Shown piece by piece: positions 37,660 through 49,344 of a DNA stretch of 64,000 nt (the first letter of the stretch is position 1; each line of letters starts with the position of its first letter). The DNA comes from Stictocephala bisonia (Eukaryota; Arthropoda; Insecta; Hemiptera; Membracidae). The stretch is from the NCBI GenBank assembly GCA_035578905.1, contig JAQJVL010000694.1:248001-312000 (forward strand), read 5' to 3'. Position numbers and translations under genes: made by a program. The notes beneath the pieces are model-generated. The model was not told where the DNA came from. It worked only from the letters and a program-made list of their open reading frames with translations, and did no database searches.

Positions 37660-38745
37660 CATAAAGCTTCACTACATAAACATAATAACTCTAATACTGT
37701 ATATACATATCACGTAAAGCTTTTACTACATAAACATAATTACTGTAATACTGTATATACGTATCACGTAAAGCTTTCAATACATAAACATAATTACTAT
37801 AATACTGTATATACATATCACGTAAAGCTTTCACTACATAAACATAATTACTATAATACTGTATATACATATCACATAAAGCCTTCACTACATAAACATA
37901 ATTACTATAATACTGTATATACGTATCACGTAAAGCTTTCACTACATAAACATAATTACTGTAATACTGTATATACGTATCACATAAAGCCTTCACTACA
38001 TAAACATAATTACTATAATACTGTATATACGTATCACGTAAAGCTTTCACTACATAGACATAATTACTGTAATACTGAATATACATATCACGTAAAGCAT
38101 TCACTACATAAACATAATTACTATAATACTGTATATACGTATCACGTAAAGCTTTCACTACATAAACATAATTACTATAATACTGAATATACATATCACG
38201 TAAAGCATTCACTACATAAACATAATTACTATAATACTGTATATACGTATCACGTAAAGCTTTCACTACATAAACATAATTACTGTAATACTGAATATAC
38301 ATATCACGTAAAGCATTCACTACATAAACATAATTATTATAATACTGTATATACGTATCGCGTAAAGCTTTCACTACATAAACATAATTACTATAATACT
38401 GAATATACATATCACGTAAAGCATTCACTACATAAACATAATTACTATAATACTGTATATACGTATCACGTAAAGCTTTCACTACATAAACATAATTACT
38501 GTAATACTGAATATACATATCACGTAAAGCATTCACTACATAAACATAATTATTATAATACTGTATATACGTATCGCGTAAAGCTTTCACTACATAAACA
38601 TAATTACTATAATACTGTATATACATATCACGTAAAGCCTTCACTACATAAACATAATTATTATAATACTGTATATACATATCACGTAAAGCCTTCACTA
38701 CATAAACATAATTACTGTATATACATATCACATAAAGCCCCACTA
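37660..38745. repeat. 54-bp satellite array with open minus-strand frame
   Basis: About 20 units of 54 bp contain ATCACGTAAAGCTTTCACTA, CATAAACATAATTACTATAA and TACTGTATATACGT. Two unit types alternate in the middle (AGCTTTCACTA with GTATATACG, and AGCATTCACTA with GAATATACA), giving a 108-bp dimer. Because 54 is 18 codons, the minus strand stays open for 350 codons (38743-37691) with a repeating VKALRDTYIQYYSNYVYV pattern. I treat this as a satellite by-product: there is no signal peptide, no non-repetitive domain and no adjacent gene. Confidence 0.9.
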
Positions 38746-39535
38746 AAATTAACTATTTAGTGGTTTCATACAATTTACTTCTTTTTTTAATTTAAGTAAA
38801 ATTATAAACAACTATTTACTGAATGTTATATTTCATTAATCTAAATTACCAAGACTATAATAAATAATTAATAAACTTGTAGCTCAACTTTAAGCTTTAA
38901 ATCATTATTCTTAGACTATTTTACAGTTTACCACATTTCTGTTTATGACTTACCCTTAATGTGTATTGCTAATAATGACTTGACTACCTATTATTGAGCA
39001 GACTGTATCATTAACACTATGGATTAATGCTTACAGTGATATAAGGTTGGAATTGCTGTAAAAACATAAAATACAGGTAATGGTAGGGAGTTCTGGAATA
39101 TTTGATAACATCCTCAGTATAAGACATTCATGTCCTGAGATACGACTCGTAAACCTGGTCCTGTTTCGTCCCTTAATGTCCTTATTGGACAGCATCTTTA
39201 TCTTTCCTCGCACTTTTGACCCAAAAAGATTTTCAATGGTTAAAACATAAGACTAAAGACTATATAATGATTTTATTACTCTATGGAAAAATACAACTAG
39301 CTGACTTATTAAAACATGATGCTTTATAACAATTATTGTCTGTATAAATTTATTATTTGTGTATTGTATTAGCATTATGTAATACGAGTATATAGTTATA
39401 TTCACATTATACAGAAATGTAAAGACTTATAATCATAGACCGTGCAGATCTAATCAATATTGCTGTTGAACGTGAATCCACTAGATCTGAAGATAGTAAA
39501 CGTGGTTTATCGAGAGTGATCACCATAACATTTTC
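38746..39535. other. AT-rich intergenic DNA, no gene recognised
   Basis: A minus frame at 39031-39213 has no recognisable domain. The right end (from 39490) carries AACGTGGTTTATCG, also seen near 14829. Confidence 0.4.
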
Positions 39536-39840
39536 AAATTCAAAAATCTTTATTTATTGAAAAAGGTTTACATAATTTTGTATACATAATTTTGTTGTAT
39601 ACATACATACATAATTTTCTTAATTTGACCATACAAAATAAAACAAAGAAACCACTAACAATGTATCTTCAGCCTCATAGGTAGAGTAACAAGCAGTAAA
39701 TTATGTTGAAAGTACAAATTTACAGTAGCCATTAAATTAAATAATAAAGTACAAACGAAGCTGAACTAGCTATAAAATTAGTATATTAATAAATTTAATA
39801 ATTTCCCCATTTCTTGAGTGCCTCTTTCAATAAACCTCCC
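39536..39840 (-). mobile_element. Probable LINE 3' untranslated fragment
   Basis: On the minus strand the fragment ends with CAATAAATAAAGATTTTTGA followed by ATTTGA, a poly-A-signal-containing tail of the kind that ends many insect Jockey/CR1-type elements. No coding part remains. It seems to be inserted in another repeat, since the AACGTGGTTTATCG segment lies just outside it. Confidence 0.5.
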
Positions 39841-39914
39841 AGGCATAGCCTGATTGGAGTTAACACATTTAGTTTATTTACAAACAAAATAGCGACTCAA
39901 ACAGTGCCTACTTG

Positions 39915-39990
39915 TTAACATTTGTTCATTTAGTACTTATATTGTAATACATTTGTGTTGTATGACGTTTACTTGTATTGTATTTTTACC
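39915..39990 (-). repeat. Dispersed repeat DR3, copy 3
   Basis: On the minus strand it reads CAAGTAAACGTCATACAACA, then AATGTATTACAATATAAGTA. It lacks the GGTGATCGATTACC end seen in copies 1 and 2. Confidence 0.55.
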
Positions 39991-40524
39991 AATAAGTAGT
40001 ACGCTGATTAATAAGATATATATGTCCACTGATTTTCTTAAAATAATTATTTAGGCTACAAATAAAACTATTAATATATTTTGTGACACTCACTCGGTAA
40101 GTGTATTGTTAGGTTTAAATATCTCTATTGCAGCATTTAATACAAGAAACGATAAATGTTACAGAACATCAAATTTAAACGTCCATAAATATAGAAAGAT
40201 GTGTAATAATAAGAATGGCCAAGGGCAAAAGAGGTCATAAACTTATATTGCTTGAAACAGTTACCTCCACTATCCACTAGGTAAACGATTTATGTCTTTG
40301 TTATACTCGTGCATTTTTATTCTTGTTTATTTGAAAAATATATAGATTGATCCATTACAGCAGAAACCTCATCACACCATTATGAACAGGTAATAAACTG
40401 ACTTATGTTTAAATTGGTAAGTTTATATCAAAGTTCATTATCAAGTACTGTATTGTGTATTTTTAATTTGATTCATTCCATAAACTTACTTAAAATTGAA
40501 AATAATTGAGATTCTTATAATATT
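39991..40524. other. AT-rich intergenic DNA, no gene recognised
   Basis: Nothing supported. Confidence 0.4.
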
Positions 40525-41500
40525 CATTATTCAGAGGCCGATCGTAGGGATATGAACGAGTGTAGATATTGTTACTAACTAAGTTCAGCTGTTCTTAGAT
40601 CAAATCAAACGCTTTATTTATGGTATAACAATATGTTATATTACATTAAAAAGAATAAAAATGGTAACTAGAATCACATCCTGAGCGAAACGTCTGATTA
40701 TCTTGTAAATAGTGTAGATAGCATCTTAACACGGTTTTCACCAAACAATATAGATTCTAGTTACGACACCGGCCACTTAAGCCTAAGACTAAGATAAAAA
40801 TAGTAAATAAATTACTCAAAACACCTAACAACCCTGGCAGATAAAAAGTTACTACCAGAAAATACTACTTTTCTAAAAGAGGCGTTTTTATTTATTTGTA
40901 TAACATGCAGTGAAGGCTCAGCCCTCAGCCGCGATGGGAGGCGGTTAAATACATCTATTTACAATCCAACAACATGCTGTTTAAATAAGGTGGTGTGGTG
41001 TTGAGGGATAGGTATTATGTTAATATGTTTTGGGATATAAGTTAAATTTGTTTTAGGACGGTAAAGATGAATATTGCATCCTAAAAGAAATGAAGCATCC
41101 AGAATGTACAAACTAGAGGAATTAAATATGTTCAGGGAGCGAAACAAGAAATATTATTAATAATATACTAATTGCTTGGGAAACTAATGAATATACATAT
41201 TTAAGTGGAATCCAAACCGCGTAGTATTGGCCTGATTGTCAGCTAATTGACAAGCCTGATACTCAATTCTCTTCCTTACACAACTTCCGGCTCTGACTAC
41301 CACCCAACATGGACACCGCAGCCTTCATAAGAAATTTCCACATCGATGGCAACTATTGAGAGGACGACACATCGGTATTAAGAAGTACAAAGAACCTTTC
41401 GCCTATAATATCTGCAGACTTTGTCCCTAAGTAGCTGGATTACAACACTGTGCCACCAGTGCCAACCCAGTGTTATGGCATTTTGTCTTATGAAGCAAAT
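40525..41500 (+). repeat. Dispersed repeat DR1, copy C, split by a LINE
   Basis: The left part (40525-40605) has TTCATTATTC, CGATCGTAGGGATATGAACG and TTGTTACTAACTAAGTTCAG. The right part (41150-41500) has AAGTGGAATCCAAACC, CAGCTAATTGACAAGCCTGA, CACATCGATGGCAACTATTG and CCTAAGTAGCTGGATTACAA. Between them lies ~545 bp absent from copies A, B and F, which carries the C-terminal part of a LINE on the minus strand. DR1 is therefore older than that insertion. Confidence 0.85.
40605..41150 (-). pseudogene. 5'-truncated LINE inserted in DR1 copy C
   Basis: On the minus strand the first 60 or so codons read FRSLNIFNSSSLYILDASFL and later IPIPQHHTTLFKQ. After a stop near 40959 the text continues FNRLPSRLRAEPSLH. 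This order (L.I..SLYI.....L, then an I..P.H...LF segment, then FN.LP) is the C-terminal region found downstream of RT in Jockey/CR1-type ORF2 proteins, and the intact element at 59.9 kb shows the same order (LTLPCIYILEAASYC, then RIAQHRTVTYE, then VNSLPIEYKG). A 3' untranslated stretch follows to about 40605, ending in an AATAAAGCGTTTGATTTGAT segment. The endonuclease and RT parts are missing, so this is a dead-on-arrival copy. Confidence 0.7.
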
Positions 41501-41750
41501 CGTCTATAAGTTAGATCACAACTCAAAAAGTACAATAAATTAAATGCAATGTTGTAACTAAACATTTCTAAAAAAATTTTCAATATTTTGTAGTAAATAG
41601 TTATTATTCTTAAGCAATCCTCAATATACAGAAAACTGAGTAAGACTTGATACGACACCCACTATAAATCTCGGACTGTACTCAGTGTTTGATTTATTTG
41701 ACTTGCACAGGCCCCTTGATGGGCGTGTATCAGAAAACCTATCATATATT
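41501..41750. other. Short intergenic stretch
   Basis: No feature recognised between the end of DR1 copy C and the 167-bp direct repeat. Confidence 0.4.
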
Positions 41751-41917
41751 GACATGATTCTGATGAAGACTTAACGAATTTGTCTCGACGGAATTCTCCA
41801 ACGAACAGCTGCTTCAGTGTTCGGTGTCCTAAAACACAGCACAGGCTCACTGACCCATTCAAATCACAGCTTAGTATGTCAGATAATTATTCAATTGAGT
41901 ACTTCTCTTTTGTATGC
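41751..41917 (+). repeat. 167-bp direct repeat, left copy
   Basis: It begins GACATGATTCTGATGAAGAC and ends ACTTCTCTTTTGTATGC. A second copy in the same orientation, about 90% identical by eye, lies at 42722-42888. The two bracket the 36-bp minisatellite. Frames passing through it are not genes. Confidence 0.93.
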
Positions 41918-41924
41918 GACCTCT

Positions 41925-42712
41925 CTTGTGTTATCGACCCACCCGCCCGCTCACACACGTACAGTGGTATTGACCCACCCGCCTGCACAAACACGTACAG
42001 TTGTATCGACCCACCCGCTCACCCACACACGTACAGTGGTATTGACCCACCCGCCTGCACAAACACGTACAGTGGTATCGACCCACCCACCTGCACAAAC
42101 ACGTACAGTAGTATCGACCCACCCACTCACCCACACACGTACAGTGGTATTGACCCACTCACCTGCACAAACACGTACAGTGGTATCGACCCACCCACCT
42201 GCACAAACACGTACAATGGTATTGACCCACCCGCCTGCACAAACACGTACAATGGTATCGACCCACCACCCGCCCACAAACGTACAGTGGTATTGACCCA
42301 CCCACCTGCACAAACGCGTACAGTGGTATCAACCCACCCGCCTGCACAAACACGTACAGTGGTATCGACCCACACGCCTGCACAAACACGTACAGTGGTA
42401 TTGACTCACTCACTTACCCATACTCATACAGTAGTATTGACCCACCCGCCTGCACAAACACGTACAATGGTATCAACCCACCCGCCTGCACAAACACGTA
42501 CAGTGGTATCGACCCACACGCCTGCACAAACACGTGCAGTGGTATTGACTCTCTCGCTTACCCATACTCATACAGTTGTATTGACCCACCCGCCTGCACA
42601 AACACGTACAGTGGTATCAACCCACCCACCTGCCAACACACGTACAGTGGTATTGACCCACCCGCCTGCCAACACACCTACAGTGGTATTGACCCACACG
42701 CCTGCACAAACG
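41925..42712. repeat. 36-bp minisatellite, array 3 (reverse orientation)
   Basis: About 22 units of 36 bp with CACGTACAGTGGTATCGACC and CACCCGCCTGCACAAA. The core is the reverse complement of the GTACGTGT..GGGTGGGTCAATACCACT units at 21.6 kb. Subtypes (CTGCACAAACAC, CTCACCCACACAC and CTTACCCATACTC) recur in a pattern, for example blocks near 42400 and 42540, so there is higher-order structure. Both strands have long open frames of 12-residue period, including 312 codons on the plus strand (41780-42718). These follow from the repeat and are not proteins. Confidence 0.95.
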
Positions 42713-42721
42713 ATATAACTC

Positions 42722-42888
42722 GACATGATTATGATGAAGACATAACGAGATTATAGTCGACAGATTTCTCCAACGAACAACTGTTTCAGTGTCCGGTGTC
42801 CTAAAACACAGCACAGGCTCGCTGACCCGTTCAAATCACAGCTTAGTATGTCAGATAATTATTCAATGGAGTACTTCTCTTTTGTATG
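42722..42888 (+). repeat. 167-bp direct repeat, right copy
   Basis: Partner of 41751-41917 at a 971-bp offset, beginning GACATGATTATGATGAAGAC. Sequence outside the pair is unrelated on the two sides. Confidence 0.93.
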
Positions 42889-43419
42889 CCATGTTAAAAT
42901 ATATAACTCATGAGGATGTTTATAATAATAATAATAACAAGTAAAATAAATGTTGTCCATGATACACAACACCAAACCTTTACTAATACGTGTCCATATC
43001 ACTCAAAGTAGTAACTTTCATAGGAAAGTTGGAGTGAATTTGACAGAAACCGGAACAACCAGGTCTAGTGAAAGAAAGTAAGCTCATATTGAAAGAATAA
43101 GTGAAACAGTTCTAATTGCTACAAAGAAAGGCCAGTTCAACGAAAAAGTGTTCACTGCATTTCTCGTGGGCCAGTTAGGCGTCTACTATCGAAAGTATAA
43201 TAGTAAGAAGACTTACTAGATTTGTCTTGTACTTGGACAGTTTGCTAAACCGTGCGTAAAATATGAACATCGTATGGCTAATTATAACTATATTTATGAC
43301 GTTACATGGCATTATAGGTAATATCGTCAACAGTGCTCAGTTATAAATATATACCCACCTGCAGAAAGAGCCAATTTAGGAATAAAGAAAGCTCCTATTT
43401 CCTCTTTACTCCTGGATTC
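42889..43419. other. Intergenic DNA, no gene recognised
   Basis: Nothing supported beyond a short AAT-repeat near 42925. Confidence 0.4.
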
Positions 43420-43868
43420 ATACATTTTACGTGGTACTGACCCACTCGCCTACCCATACACGTTAGGTGGTACTGACCCACACGCCCACCCATACATGTT
43501 ACGTGGTACTGACTCACCCACCCACCAATACACGTTAGGTGGTACTGACCCACCCGCCTACCCATACAGGTTAGGTGGTTCAGACCCACACGCCCACCCA
43601 TACATGTTACGTTGTACTGACCCACCCACCCACCCATACACGTTAGATGGTACTGACCCACCCACCCACCCATACACGTTAGGTGGTACTGACCCACCCG
43701 CCTACCCATACACGTTAGGTGGTACTGACCCACCCGCCTACCCATACACGTTAGGTAGTACTAACCCACCCGCCTACCCATACACGTTAGGTGGTACTGA
43801 CACACCCACCCACCCATACACGTTACGTAGTACTGACCCACCCGCCCACCCATACATGTTACGTGGTA
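43420..43868. repeat. 36-bp minisatellite, array 4 (reverse orientation)
   Basis: About 12 units of 36 bp with CCCATACACGTTAGGTGGTA and CTGACCCACCCGCCTA. It belongs to the same family as array 3 but has its own diagnostic change (ACGTTAGGTGGTA in place of ACGTACAGTGGTA), so each array has been homogenised separately. It ends a few bases before DR1 copy D. The 116- and 133-codon frames inside are repeat by-products. Confidence 0.95.
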
Positions 43869-43871
43869 CTC

Positions 43872-44065
43872 TTTCTAATAGTGGCTCAGTGCTGTAACCC
43901 AGCTACTTGGGGAAAAGTGTGGTGGAGATTGTAGGTGATTGGTTCTCTTCTTAGTCCTCCTAATACCGACACGACGTCCATTCAATGGTTGCTATAGACG
44001 TGAACTATACTACGTAAAATTGGTGCCGTTTGTGTTGGGAAGTAATCCTTGTCCAGGTGGTAATA
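43872..44065 (-). repeat. Dispersed repeat DR1, copy D (truncated)
   Basis: Begins CAGTGCTGTAACCCAGCTAC, GGTGGAGATTGTAGGTGATT and ACACGACGTCCATTCAATGG and stops near 44065, so the other half of DR1 is absent. Its outer end touches minisatellite array 4. Confidence 0.8.
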
Positions 44066-45478
44066 TGCGTGGTAATTTATGTTAAATGTTATACATTGAA
44101 TAAAATTTAAATTTACATTTTAATATTGTTTAAATTCAGATGCTACAATGGTAATGTATACATATTTAATTCAAAATAAGTCTATACATCTTATGTAACA
44201 AACCTACAGAAGATTCGGAGAAATCCAGAATCGTTGAAAGAAAACACGTGTTATCCAAAGTATTAGATACCAAATTATATTTCAAATTTATTTATATGAT
44301 TTTATATGAAATTAAAATCATAATTGTTTAATAATAAAAGCAGATAGTGTATTTACTAAAGTAAATATATACAAGTCAATACGTTTGTCAGTATGATTTA
44401 TTTTCAAACTCTTCTGGGAAAGTCTTCTTACGAAAGGGATTCTCGAAAAAAATCTTCTGAGGCTTTTTTATTTTAAATTGAGTAACTTCTTTCTTAACTG
44501 ACTAAAGCGCGAATGAAGATTGAAAAGTTATCTCGGTCTACTATAATTTATAGTAATTTTAAAATGGACATTGAAAATTATTTAGACTACTCACATCGGC
44601 TCCTTCCATAGTAGCTTAATAGTTCACTTAAATTTATAATTATATATATTTAACTGAACATGTAGAATTAAATACTATTGAAATGGAATCAGGCTTACAT
44701 AGAAATTGTTGATTAATACCCTTGATCATATACACCTATACACCTACAATAGATAAACCATCTAATAGGAATATTTGTGGCAGTAATTTTGTTAGTTAGT
44801 GAGGCCCGCAACCACAGCTGGTTTAAACTGCATTACATTTACATGGGACTACACTAGCGCTCCACAGTGGACAAAAAAACAACTGATGTTTTGAGACTCA
44901 TAATTTAACATTGGATGGGAAATCTATTTGTGTATAATATCAATGGTAATACCTAATTTATTAATTCTTTTAAAGTAATTTCGGATCTTTCATTTTATTA
45001 TCTAAAAATAAAATGTAATAATATGGTGCTAAGTATCCTTTGATTAGTATAAATTATATTATTATAAATTAATAATTTATATATTATTACAAATTAATAA
45101 TATATAAATATATGAATATTACGTAAAGTTGTACTATTAATAAACATGTACGTAATGTTGTAACGTATAGTTAATTGGCTTATTAATAATCAATCAATTA
45201 TTTGATTTATCAATTACAAGTTACACATACATCCAGTGGTTATTTATCTCTTTAGCCTAATCAAGCAATTTAAAAGTTGTATTTGTACAAATATTTTAGA
45301 TTTATATACGCGTGAAAAAAAACAGCAGATAAATAAAAATCTCGTTAATACATATGAATGACTGAAAAGATTGCTTCAACATAATTATTATTCTGTAAAT
45401 GAAATGTACAAATTTTACTCCATTAGATTGATACAAAGTGTATTTTTCTTAAATGCTGATAATAATAGCAGCGATCAG
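44066..45478. other. AT-rich intergenic DNA, no gene recognised
   Basis: It includes an AT-rich palindromic patch near 45056-45115 (ATTATAAATTAATAATTTAT and relatives). The plus frame at 45371-45565 overlaps the LINE remnant and is not a gene. Confidence 0.4.
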
Positions 45479-46041
45479 TCAGTTTGTAAACCCTCTCACT
45501 ATCACTCTTTCACTCCTATTATCCCGGATACTGCCAAATATGACTGGGCCAAGATATGCAGATGATTTCTGAAAAATGGCTTTATGATGAAGAGGTATGA
45601 TACAATTATTTGTATTTCTTGTTTTGTAGGGATGACTACAAGTAGGGAAAAGATATTGATTTTTCAAAACAAACAGAGCATAAGTGTAAATGAATAAGGA
45701 TGGAAGGGTTAAAATAGACTGATCCCGGAACACATGCCTGCAGCTGCCAGACCGAAAACAATCCTAACTGCCCGTTTTTGAAGCTTGAAAACTCTATTTA
45801 ATGATGTGACTGGGGTCGTTCCCCAGAATATGATTCCATATGACAAAACAGGAACAACGTGTCCAAAATATATGATCTTTGAAAAAGATGTGTTGAGGAA
45901 GAAAGCGAGATATCTAAGTGAAAACAAACAAGAGCTCGTCCTAGAGCATACATTTGAAATCTGAGTGTCCCACTTTAGGTTTGAATCGACATAAATTCCC
46001 AAAAATCGAACAGAACCTCCATGAAAGTCGTATATAAACAT
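45479..46041 (-). pseudogene. 5'-truncated LINE ORF2 C-terminal remnant
   Basis: The minus strand encodes the part of ORF2 after the RT active site in two frames joined by a frameshift near 45720. The first (46041-45709) has VRFLGIYVDSNLKW, CSRTSSCLFSLRYL, VVPVLSYGIIFWG and FKLQKRAVRIV. These match the FLGV.ID..L.W, Y..L.YG...WG and (F)KLQK.A.R blocks of Jockey/CR1-type elements. The second (45733-45479) continues with ILTLPSLFIYTYALFV, then HPYKTRN, and IPLHHKAIFQKS before a stop. No palm, endonuclease or ORF1 remains. The preserved frames suggest a moderately recent dead-on-arrival insertion. Confidence 0.85.
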
Positions 46042-49000
46042 ACTAACAACTTTATACTTAATCTAATACTGACAATTTAAACAATGTATTAGGACCACAG
46101 CAATTAAAGTCTATACACATGCGTAAATGATACTAATTTCTCAAAAGTTAACTAATATAATTCTCTAAGTTCCAGTTTATATGAAGATGAATTTTTTAAG
46201 ATTTATTACTTTCAATATTATATAGGTAGTTATGTATTGTCAAAATGTTTGCGAACTCTCTGGAAAACAAGAAAATATCTTGTTAATATAAATAAATATA
46301 TTGGATGTGAAAAGGGTATTTTCAGGCATCCAAACTTTATGTTTGTGTGATCTTTTTTCAATTACAAGATTTTTTGGTTCAACTATAACAATTTAAAATA
46401 TACCGACAGTTTTAGTCATTGACCCTTTTACAATATGACTTTACCCATTATTTCTATTGCTTTTTTTTCTTAATTGAAAATTAATGTTTTTACACTTTGG
46501 AGATAGTAACTTTTGACTAAATACACCCAGTTTTAGGTGTGCATGCATGGAATAGGGATAGTTTACAGCCTAATATTCTAATCTACGATCTCTAGCAGAT
46601 AACATTACACAACAAATGTTCCTGTCCTTGGTTTTTATTCATAAATATCTCAACGAAATAAAAAGAAGATAAAAATAATTTTGCGTTTTTGCAACAAAAA
46701 TATAATCATCCCAAATTTACGACATGGTCGACAACACGCTTACAAAACACACAAAATTGTGTAAGGAATGAAAATATTCTGCACCGACTTCAAATAAAGT
46801 CAAAACCCCCATCGTCTTGTAAAAATAACAAATATAATTTCGTCTCGTCACTATGACTACATTTGTAGAAAGCAAAATATTGAATGAAAATAAAACAGAC
46901 CTCGACATAAAAACAATATAAATTATTACATCACATCTCATTCTGGTTTTGTTTTGGTCCCTAATGTTTTCTATGGTGTAATTTATCTTCCCTGTATTAT
47001 ATCCCACATTAATTTTTGTCTTGACAATAATTCAGTTACAAATGATACAAATACGAAGTATACTACACCATAATTAGTGTTTTTATATTCAACATGATTA
47101 AAATAGGTTATACTAAAATCACTCTTTTTTTAGTACAACTATGTAAAGTACATTGTAGTATTAGAAAAAAATATGCCTATAATATACAATTTAGAAATTT
47201 CTTTCACAGTAAGTTTAAAGTATAAGATGTTCTTTTATACATAAAAGTTTTTCTAATATTCATTACAATATTAGGAGTATTTACTAAGACAGATAACCTG
47301 AACCAGAGAGAAGTTGTATATTGTCGTCACTCAAGTCCAGTCAAGGATAATTAATAATAGCGTTTACGTTGCTCATTTATAAAAACAAGGAATACTGCAT
47401 TGTAAATTTTAATTTGTTTTTTAACATAAATATAAGTCTAAATTCATGAAAAATGTATTTTAAAAATTACATATCTGCTAAACATATTTTATCAACGACA
47501 TAAAAATAGATTATAAGAATGGCTTATTTTTTTTTTTTTTTTTTTTTAGCCTGGAATTTCTAAAACTACAAATACAAGGCAAATAAAATTTAGTGATTAA
47601 CACTATTTTAAGTCACAGTAGTTGGATAAGAAGGTCCAATATTTATTTTGAAATTAGTTAATTGGTCTTAGTGTGATTTAAATTTCTTTAAAAATATGTG
47701 TCTTTTTTAATTAATCTTGATTGCACATTTTAAAAATAATAATGCTATTTTAGAATCAATATTTTTAACTGATTTAGCTTCCTTCACACACAATAAAAAT
47801 ATTACTTCAGCTAAAGTATTTTTAGAAAACATAATTTGTTTAAACAATTTATTTAAAAAATATCAAATCTCATAAAAAGTTCCCCCCCCCCCATTATATG
47901 CGATTCAATATCTCATGGGAACAAAATAAAGCTAAGACCGAAATTACCTATGTACTTTTTTTAAATACACATCACACAAAATAATGCCCTTCAATTACCT
48001 AAATCCAGTTGGGACTTACGCGAACCGTAAACTTATGTTTGACATTTTTCTGGAACATTCTGAGGGTTATCTAAACGATCCCTATCAAAAATTCTTCTTC
48101 ACTATTGCCTTGAATAGCGTGTCTGTATAAATCACAACAGAGAAACAATAGTGTTCCAATCTGGTTATGTATATTATGTATATACGAGTTTATATGTTTG
48201 AGATACCTTAGCTGCTCAGTCTATGTAAGTTTGGTACTCTTTCATACTAATAAATTTTTAATCGAGCTAAAACTTAATTTGAACGTTTCTCTCGTTTTTC
48301 AATCGTTTCTCTCAATATTGATGTTCTTTAACAGAAACGTAAGAAGGCATGTCTTATTTATAATTCTAAAACAAAAAGTATATAATCAACATTAAAAACA
48401 AGTTTAATAAAAGAAACGCAGAAGGAATCGAAAAAATGTAAAATTTCAGAAGAAGAAATCAATGACAGACATGATTCATGAGAAAAAGGGAGATAGGACT
48501 AAAAGGTGTAAATGGAAAATAATGAATGAATGAAGAGGTTTTGGGAAGGAGATGGAAAAATAAGTAAATTATGTTTTTGTTCAAGTTATATCGCTCTCAT
48601 TAAGGGAAATAAACGGAAATAATAATAACTATACTGTCGTGTGGTAATTATTATTTCCATTGTTTTGTTGGCAGTATGATCATTTGTTTTTATATTATGT
48701 TGGTATTGGCAAGAAATGTTGAACTCGACCTGGAGGGTTTGATTTACAAGGCCCCTGTGTGGCTGTATATAAGGAAACTTCTCATAACACCCACTTTTAT
48801 CTGTGATCAAGTAATAAAGAGTCTTCAGCGTGACATGTACTAAGTTACATTAACGTATTTTGTATGAAGTAACATGATTGAAGTTAACAGTTAAATTATT
48901 GTTGATGTGAATTGGTCTGTTAGTGTAAATGAGTTACAAGTTGAGAGTCACACAATAATATCTAACATTTAACTCACCTGCTAATAATAGCTCATATAAA

Positions 49001-49344
49001 TCGTGGTTTCTATAAGCTATTATGTTTATATAGATGAGACAGTTAAAACATGTTTAAAAAATCATCTGTAGTATTCAATTATTATATCAGCTTTGTCATA
49101 TATATTAAATGTATTTAGTTTCTCTTACAGGACTAGTTAGTTAGTGTACACACGGAGTGACTCCAAAAAACATCTGATACTTTTCAATTTGCTCATATTT
49201 AAATATTTATATACTTCATAATAACATAAGTAAAACCATGTTGAGTCTAAATAATTATTTTGACCAAGTTTAACAACATCTGCTATATTTAAAGTGCATT
49301 AATTCGTAAACTCGCTGTCAACATAGTAAACATTTACACATTTC
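46042..49344. other. AT-rich intergenic DNA with homopolymer runs
   Basis: It holds a T run at about 47527-47549 and an 11-base C run at 47882-47892. Frames at 46717-47007, 48198-48395 and 48586-48810 have no recognised domain. Confidence 0.4.

Noticed and set aside
37691..38743. 350-residue repetitive protein on the minus strand
   Set aside because: It is made entirely of a 54-bp satellite unit with no unique domain. The open frame follows from the period being a multiple of 3.
41790..41820. CENP-B box in the 167-bp repeat (TTCGTTGGAGAA)
   Set aside because: It matches only the first half of the motif; the CGGG half is absent in both copies.
41780..42718. 312-residue Thr/Pro-rich repetitive protein
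   Set aside because: It lies over a 36-bp minisatellite and the flanking direct repeat. Several frames on both strands are equally open.
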